Assembly (NCBI GenBank): GCA_043747745.1
Contig: JAYTOP010000047.1
Location: 1 to 18,136 of the forward strand
Direction: 5' to 3'
Length of the DNA stretch: 18,136 nt
Origin: SZAS-103 sp043747745
GTDB taxonomy: Bacteria > Pseudomonadota > Gammaproteobacteria > Xanthomonadales > Xanthomonadaceae
Each line of letters starts with the position of its first letter. Within the stretch, counting starts at the first letter, position 1. The notes beneath the pieces were generated by a model. That model had not been told where the DNA came from and made no database searches. It saw only the letters and a program-made list of their open reading frames with translations. Positions 14,182 to 18,136 of this stretch are shown one piece after another. The position numbers were made by a program, and so were the translations under genes.

Positions 14182-14711
14182 CGCCAGTCCTCCAGTTGCC
14201 TGCGCAGCGCGTCCATCGCGCGCGACGTGTGGGTTTTCACGCTGCCTTCGGAACAGCCCATCGCGCGGGCGGTGTCGGCGACATCCAGGCCCTCCAGCAC
14301 GCGCAATTGGTAGGCCTCGCGTTGTCGGCGCGGCAGCGCATGCAGTGTGGCCGCCAGCGCCCGATAACTTTCGCGGTCGCTGTGCAGGTGCGCTGGTCCG
14401 GGCGTTGGATCGACCGGCTCCCAGACCAGGCCTTCATCCTCATCGTTCGACGAACCCATCCATCCGACCAGCACCGAACGCACGCGTCGCCGCCTGCGGA
14501 TATCGGTGATGCGGCTGCGCAGCACGCTCCAGAACAGCGGCGACCACTCCATCGAGGGCTTGTCGGCATAGCGCTGCACGAGCTTGAGCATCGCATCCTG
14601 CACCGCGTCGAGCGCGTCTTCGCGATGCCTGAGCGCGATCTCGGCATGCCGGAATGCGCGCCGCTCGATGCCGGCGAGGAAAGCCGGGAGGCTTTGATCG
14701 CAGGCCGTCAT
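14178..14711 (-). CDS. RNA polymerase sigma factor, ECF-like
   Basis: This 177-residue protein has a sigma-70 region 2 (LDAVQDAMLKLVQRYAD at ~34-50, then PLFWSVLRSRITDIRRRRR) and a region 4 helix-turn-helix (LPRRQREAYQLRVLEGL, then DVADTARAMGCSEGSVKTH and ALRRQL at ~127-171). The acidic linker between them is long (about residues 80-112) and variable. It would direct core polymerase to a small set of promoters, perhaps including its own. The frame is open to 14960, but region-2 homology begins after 14711; ATGs at 14732 and 14735 are alternatives. It is the first gene of the sigma / membrane protein / DUF3106 operon and is divergent from pntAB. The GC-rich operon has codon use like its neighbours, so nothing suggests recent transfer. 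Confidence 0.85.
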   Translation of the reverse strand: MTACDQSLPAFLAGIERRAFRHAEIALRHREDALDAVQDAMLKLVQRYADKPSMEWSPLFWSVLRSRITDIRRRRRVRSVLVGWMGSSNDEDEGLVWEPVDPTPGPAHLHSDRESYRALAATLHALPRRQREAYQLRVLEGLDVADTARAMGCSEGSVKTHTSRAMDALRRQLEDWR

Positions 14712-14868
14712 TGTCTGGATACTGCCGTCCATCATGCGTCCATCATGCCCGCGCTTCCCGGAATCCTGCGACAGGTAACGCCCCGCGACCGCGATGGTTG
14801 ACACGCCGGCATCGCGCAACGCACCGGCGCGGTTATGATGCGGGCATCCGCACGCGATCGGAGGGGAC
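14712..14868. promoter_or_regulatory. Divergent promoter region, sigma operon and pntAB
   Basis: TATGAT (14834-14839) is a good -10 hexamer for pntAB, giving a leader of about 23 bases with the ribosome site GGAGGGG (14860-14866) just before the ATG at 14869. A TTGACA at 14798-14803 is 30 bases away from the -10, too far to be its partner. No clear promoter for the sigma gene was seen on the other strand. Confidence 0.45.
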
Positions 14869-15177
14869 ATGAGCGACGGCTTTGTGGCGCTGTACATTTT
14901 CATGCTCGCGGCCATCTGCGGCCACGTGATCATCTCGCGGGTGCCGGTGATCCTGCACACGCCGCTGATGTCGGGCTCGAACTTCGTTCACGGGATCGTG
15001 CTGGTCGGGGCGATGGTCGCGCTGGGCAATGCCGACAGCACGCTCGAGATCGTCATTGGCTTCATTGCCGTGCTGCTGGGCGCTGGCAATGCGGCTGGTG
15101 GCTACGTGGTGACCGAACGCATGCTCGACATGTTCAAGTCGAGTCGGCCGGCGCCGGGCAAGGAATCGAAACCATGA
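14869..15177 (+). CDS. pntAB: NAD(P) transhydrogenase subunit alpha, part 2 (membrane domain)
   Basis: This 102-residue protein carries about three membrane helices: LYIFMLAAICGHVIISRVPVI, MSGSNFVHGIVLVGAMVAL and IVIGFIAVLLGAGNAAGGYVV. SRVPVILHTPLMSGSNFVHGI is the conserved loop of domain II of the alpha subunit. In the three-gene form it is separate from the NAD-binding part. The start is fixed by GGAGGGG two bases before the ATG. Its TGA overlaps the pntB start (ATGA at 15174-15177), so the two membrane subunits are translated together, whereas pntAA is distant and separately transcribed. Confidence 0.94.
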   Translation: MSDGFVALYIFMLAAICGHVIISRVPVILHTPLMSGSNFVHGIVLVGAMVALGNADSTLEIVIGFIAVLLGAGNAAGGYVVTERMLDMFKSSRPAPGKESKP

Positions 15178-16568
15178 TCGCCGAATGGCTTCCAGTGCTG
15201 GTGCGCGCGAGCTACCTGCTCGCCGCGCTGCTGTTCATCCTCGGCCTGCAACGGATGTCCTCGCCGGTGACCGCGCGCAGCGGCATCCGCTGGGCTGGCG
15301 TCGGCATGGTGCTGGCAACTGTAGCGACGTTCGCGTTGCCGGGCATGCACAACCTCCTGCTGATCCTGGTCGCGGCCAGCATCGGCACCGTCGTCGCCTG
15401 GGTGTCCGGCAAGAAGGTTGCAATCACCGATATGCCGCAGATGGTCGCGCTCTACAACGGCATGGGCGGCGGTTCGGCGGCCGGCATCGGCGCGGTGGAA
15501 CTGATCCAGTTCTCTGCCGGTTCGCCATCCACGAAGACGCAGTTGGTGCTCGGCGTGATCGGCGCGCTGATCGGTGCGATCTCGTTCTCCGGCTCGCTGA
15601 TCGCGTTCGCCAAGCTGCAAGGCTGGATGGACAAGCGTTTCCTGTTCCCGGGCCAGCAGGCGTTCAATGCGCTGGTGTTCCTGGCTGCGATCGGCCTCGG
15701 CGTGGCGACGGTGATCTGGATGCAGCAGCCGGTGATCGTCGGATTCTTCGTCTGCGCGCTCGCGGTCGGGTTGCTGATGACGCTGCCGATCGGCGGTGCC
15801 GACATGCCGGTGGTGATCTCGCTGTACAACGCGCTGACCGGCCTTGCCGTCGCATTCGAAGGGTATGTGCTCGGCAACGAGACCCTGATCGTCGCGGGCA
15901 TGGTCGTCGGCGCGGCGGGTACCTTGCTCACGCAGCTGATGGCCAAGGCGATGAACCGCTCCCTGGCGAACGTGCTGTTCGGCAATTTCGGCGCGGGCGG
16001 TGGTGAAGCGCAGGAAATCACCGGCTCGCAGAAGCCCATTGAAGCGAGCGACGTCGCCGCGATGATGGCCTACGCCGAGCGCGTGGTGATCGTGCCGGGC
16101 TACGGCATGGCGGTCGCGCAGGCGCAGCACAAGATCTGGGAGCTGACCCAGCAACTGATCAAGCGCGGAGTCAAGGTGAAGTTCGCGATCCACCCGGTCG
16201 CCGGCCGCATGCCCGGTCACATGAACGTGCTGCTGGCCGAGGCCGGGGTCCCGTACGACCTGATCGCCGACATGGACGACATCAACCCGGAGTTCCCGAA
16301 CACCGATGTGTCGCTGGTGATCGGCGCGAACGACGTGGTGAACCCGTCCGCGCGCACCGACAAGGCCTCGCCGATCTACGGAATGCCGATCCTTGATGTG
16401 TCGAATTCGAAAAACACCATCGTGATCAAGCGCGGCAAGGGTACCGGGTTTGCCGGCATCGAGAACGCGCTGTTCTACGCTGACAATACCCGGATGCTCT
16501 ACGGCGACGGTGCGGAAGCAGCGGGTCGGCTGGTGTCGGAGCTCAAGGCGCTCGACGGCGGCCACTGA
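15174..16568 (+). CDS. pntB: NAD(P) transhydrogenase subunit beta
   Basis: This 464-residue protein combines about nine membrane helices (to residue ~270) with NADP(H)-binding domain III. Conserved membrane parts include LYNGMGGGSAAGIGAVEL and LPIGGADMPVVISLYNALTGLA. Domain III shows VPGYGMAVAQAQHK (GYGMAVA from residue 309), then VKFAIHPVAGRMPGHMNVLLAEA and GANDVVNP. KRGKGTGFAGIENALFY (from ~419) closes over NADP. With PntAA and PntAB it forms the proton pump that makes NADPH from NADH. The start at 15174 is decided by the overlap with pntAB and by homology; the frame stays open upstream to 14835 only because it shadows pntAB. Confidence 0.96.
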   Translation: MIAEWLPVLVRASYLLAALLFILGLQRMSSPVTARSGIRWAGVGMVLATVATFALPGMHNLLLILVAASIGTVVAWVSGKKVAITDMPQMVALYNGMGGGSAAGIGAVELIQFSAGSPSTKTQLVLGVIGALIGAISFSGSLIAFAKLQGWMDKRFLFPGQQAFNALVFLAAIGLGVATVIWMQQPVIVGFFVCALAVGLLMTLPIGGADMPVVISLYNALTGLAVAFEGYVLGNETLIVAGMVVGAAGTLLTQLMAKAMNRSLANVLFGNFGAGGGEAQEITGSQKPIEASDVAAMMAYAERVVIVPGYGMAVAQAQHKIWELTQQLIKRGVKVKFAIHPVAGRMPGHMNVLLAEAGVPYDLIADMDDINPEFPNTDVSLVIGANDVVNPSARTDKASPIYGMPILDVSNSKNTIVIKRGKGTGFAGIENALFYADNTRMLYGDGAEAAGRLVSELKALDGGH

Positions 16569-16629
16569 GATCCGTGCCGGGTAGATGCGATCCGGCGCAC
16601 CAAGTCGCCGCGCGCCGACCCGCGCTCGG

Positions 16630-16635
16630 TACAAT
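16630..16635 (+). promoter_or_regulatory. -10 box of sufT, compatible with a leaderless message
   Basis: TACAAT lies exactly six bases before the ATG at 16642, so the usual start at +7 after the hexamer would fall on the A of the start codon. No ribosome site is present between them. No good -35 was found upstream. Confidence 0.4.
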
Positions 16636-16641
16636 GGCGGC

Positions 16642-17193
16642 ATGTACAGCCGTAACAGCGAACCGTTCAAACTCGAGCGCGACTGCGCCGCCGTGCTGGT
16701 GCCGCAGGGCGACCGGGTCACTTTGCCTGCCGGCAGCATCGGCTATATCTCGCAGGCGCTCGGTGGCAGCTATACGGTGTATGTCGAAGGCAACCTGTTC
16801 CGCATCGCAGGTAACGATGCCGATGCGCTCGGCAAGGAACCAGTGGAAGCGCCCGAACTGCCCCCCGATGCCAGCGACGACGATGTCGAGAAGCTGGTCT
16901 GGCGCCAGTTGCGGACCTGTTTCGACCCGGAGATCCCGATCAACGTGGTGGATCTCGGCCTGGTGTACGACTGCGACATCGAATCGCTCGGTGACGGCCG
17001 CCGCAAGGTCAACGTCCGCATGACCCTCACCGCACCCGGCTGCGGCATGGGCGATATCCTGGTCAGCGACGTGACCGACAAGCTCGAACTGATCCCGACC
17101 GTCGACGAAGCCGACGTGAACCTGGTGTTCGACCCGCCGTGGAACCAGAGCATGATGTCCGATGCAGCACGCCTCGAAACCGGGATGTTCTGA
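16642..17193 (+). CDS. sufT: Fe-S cluster assembly protein SufT (MIP18/DUF59 family)
   Basis: This 183-residue protein contains the MIP18/DUF59 fold from about residue 81 to 165: DVEKLVWRQLRTCFDPEIPINVVDLGLVYD, in which Asp95-Pro-Glu97 are conserved. TLTAPGCGMGDILVSDV follows with the conserved Cys134. WNQSMMSDAARLETGM ends the domain. The first 65 residues form the extra N-terminal part typical of stand-alone SufT proteins, where the family helps assemble or deliver iron-sulfur clusters. It is not next to other suf genes here. The start at 16642 is chosen over 16585 because homology begins there and a -10-like TACAAT lies six bases upstream. It stands 73 bases after pntB. Confidence 0.92.
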   Translation: MYSRNSEPFKLERDCAAVLVPQGDRVTLPAGSIGYISQALGGSYTVYVEGNLFRIAGNDADALGKEPVEAPELPPDASDDDVEKLVWRQLRTCFDPEIPINVVDLGLVYDCDIESLGDGRRKVNVRMTLTAPGCGMGDILVSDVTDKLELIPTVDEADVNLVFDPPWNQSMMSDAARLETGMF

Positions 17194-17339
17194 CGTGGCA
17201 TCGCCGACACGGTATGCCGGATGGACTTGAATGTGTTGCGCGTTCTGACTCTGAACGTCTCTGCAACGGATCGTTTTGCCGCATTCATTGCATGATCGAT
17301 GTTGCGCCGCAGTAGTTCAGTCGACGCATCGATTTGTGG

Positions 17340-17358
17340 CTCATTGCGTCGCAATGAG
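17340..17358. promoter_or_regulatory. Perfect 19-bp palindrome, probable operator
   Basis: CTCATTGCGTCGCAATGAG has two perfect 9-base arms around a single central base. A one-base loop cannot form in RNA, so a DNA site for a dimeric regulator is the simplest reading. No regulator gene lies next to it. Confidence 0.5.
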
Positions 17359-17416
17359 GTTTGACCTCTGGCCATCTGGCACATACACGAGCTGCGAATT
17401 CGGCAGTGCGTCACAA

Positions 17417-17484
17417 GATGCGTGTGCTCGGCGTGCTATTCATCATTGCACGCGGATGCCGAGCACAAATTTGTGCAACGCATC
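17417..17484. other. Nested inverted repeats, possible structured RNA or regulatory site
   Basis: GATGCGT (17417-17423) pairs with ACGCATC (17478-17484). GTGCTCGGC (17424-17432) pairs with GCCGAGCAC (17458-17466), and GTGC (17433-17436) with GCAC (17448-17451). All 20 pairs are perfect and coaxial on the 5' side; the 3' side has two bulges. One of them, 17467-17477, overlaps the 14-bp palindrome GCACAAATTTGTGC (17463-17476), so a second fold is possible. No T run follows, so it is not an ordinary terminator. Confidence 0.45.
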
Positions 17485-17749
17485 ACATCATTAAAAATAA
17501 TTAAGGAATTTTCTGGGAAGGCCGCTGCTACCGTCGGGCTCGTTCGCGCTGGAGGCTGGTGTCTGCGAATGAGATGGAATTCCGTAGTCATTGACACGTT
17601 CGTGCGTACAGCTTGCGAGGCAGTCATGGCAAACATCACCGTGACGTTGCATTGAGAGAAGCCAGGATTGGGGCAGGAGAATGCCCACACACAGCGCCGC
17701 AGGCAATCTTGTCTGAGTCGCACACCACACACAAAATCTGGGGTTACAA

Positions 17750-18136
17750 ATGAACTCGACGTCATTTACCAGCTTGCGTAAAAACTCCCTCGCGCTGGCC
17801 ATCCTGGCAGCCGGTGCCGTGTTCGTGACGCAAGCCAGCGCCGCAGGCGCGTTGGTTCATAACCCCTTTTCGCCCGCTTACGGGCACGAATATCGCCATG
17901 GCGTCATGCCGACCCGCGCCGTCCATGCCGCCATGCAGAAGTGGGAGCGCTCGCAGCTGACAACGCAGGCGGCGGGCTCCAAGACCCTTTCGAAAGGCGC
18001 CAGCGTCGCCGGCGTTGGCGTGCTCAAAGGCCAGAGTAAGGTTTATCTGGTTGTTTACGGCAACCAGTGGGGTACCCAGGGTACGGATGCAAACGGCAAC
18101 CTGACCTTCACCGGCGACACCGCCGGCGCGGCGGTT
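17750..18136 (+). CDS. Secreted protein of unknown function, N-terminal part (runs off the window)
   Basis: The frame from ATG 17750 stays open for 129 codons to the end of the window. Residues 1-31 are a signal peptide: basic LRKNS, a hydrophobic LALAILAAGAVFV core and a likely cut after Ala31 in ASA-AG. The mature protein starts with ALVHNPFSPAYGHEYRHG and reaches KVYLVVYGNQWGTQG, then DANGNLTFTGD. The VYLVVYGNQWG-type segment recalls secreted proteins I associate with actinobacteria and other soil bacteria, of unknown or putative hydrolase role; I cannot name the family. GGGG at 17740-17743 is a possible ribosome site six bases before the ATG. The gene follows the palindrome-rich gap, which may regulate it. 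Confidence 0.75.
   Translation, partial: MNSTSFTSLRKNSLALAILAAGAVFVTQASAAGALVHNPFSPAYGHEYRHGVMPTRAVHAAMQKWERSQLTTQAAGSKTLSKGASVAGVGVLKGQSKVYLVVYGNQWGTQGTDANGNLTFTGDTAGAAV

Larger units (their letters stand above)
17194..17749. other. Long gene-free region rich in inverted repeats
   Basis: This 556-base region has no credible gene; the short open frames in it show no familiar motif and poor codon use. Its base composition is visibly less GC-rich, with an AT-rich run at 17484-17516. It contains at least four dyads: ATCGATG/CATCGAT (17295-17301, 17327-17333), a perfect odd palindrome at 17340-17358, a nested stem at 17417-17484, and a perfect 14-bp palindrome at 17463-17476. This density suggests regulatory or RNA structure. 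TTGTCT (17709-17714), 17 bases, CAAAAT (17732-17737) is a possible promoter for the downstream gene. Confidence 0.6.

Noticed and set aside
14798..14839. TTGACA and TATGAT as one sigma-70 promoter for pntAB
   Set aside because: The spacer is 30 bases, far from the usual 16-18; only the -10 box was kept.
14712..14960. Longer start of the sigma factor
   Set aside because: The upstream part overlaps pntAB and has no region-1 or region-2 character.
15102..16739. Long minus-strand open frame (545 codons) opposite pntB
   Set aside because: His/Arg-rich shadow with no recognisable motif; pntB is beyond doubt on the plus strand.
17422..17655. Small plus-strand open frame in the gene-free region
   Set aside because: Overlaps the inverted repeats, has no ribosome site and resembles no family.

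Overview
The window looks like a chromosomal segment from a GC-rich gammaproteobacterium, most likely of the order Lysobacterales (Xanthomonadales). This is an inference from gene content and repeats: a DUF1631 protein, a sigma factor / membrane protein / DUF3106 operon, a proline iminopeptidase whose triad falls at the numbering known from Xanthomonas, a split-alpha proton-translocating transhydrogenase, and GC-rich dispersed repeats of the type common in that group. No marker gene is present, so the genus is not resolved.

Positions 1-4900 are accessory DNA. The left edge is the end of an insertion sequence (three 23-bp direct repeats, IS21-like), which joins the C-terminal remnant of a type I restriction specificity gene (hsdS). 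A BrnT-like toxin ORF with an extra N-terminal part, an overlapping BrnA-like antitoxin, a HigA-like antitoxin without a visible HigB, and a full-length hsdR follow on the same strand. A restriction operon therefore carries toxin-antitoxin genes between its S and R genes. hsdR also contains an in-frame palindromic repeat just before its Walker A motif.

Positions 5000-9600 hold mostly ordinary chromosomal genes: a five-helix membrane protein (minus strand), proline iminopeptidase (plus strand), a Phd/ParE-type toxin-antitoxin pair (minus strand) with a palindromic operator touching the start codon, and a minus-strand run of nitroreductase, 5'-3' exonuclease and NUDIX hydrolase. The first two of that run are coupled by an ATGA overlap. 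The 7.2-7.37 kb gap contains palindromic dispersed repeats.

Positions 9586-17193 hold the large DUF1631 gene, pntAA, a minus-strand sigma factor / single-pass membrane protein / DUF3106 operon, then pntAB-pntB and sufT. The transhydrogenase genes are thus split by an opposite-strand regulatory operon. pntAB has its own strong ribosome site and a -10-like hexamer, which fits independent transcription.

Positions 17194-17749 form a 556-bp gap without a credible gene. It is less GC-rich than its surroundings and unusually full of inverted repeats, including two perfect palindromes and a nested stem. It precedes a secreted protein of unknown function that begins at 17750 and runs off the window.
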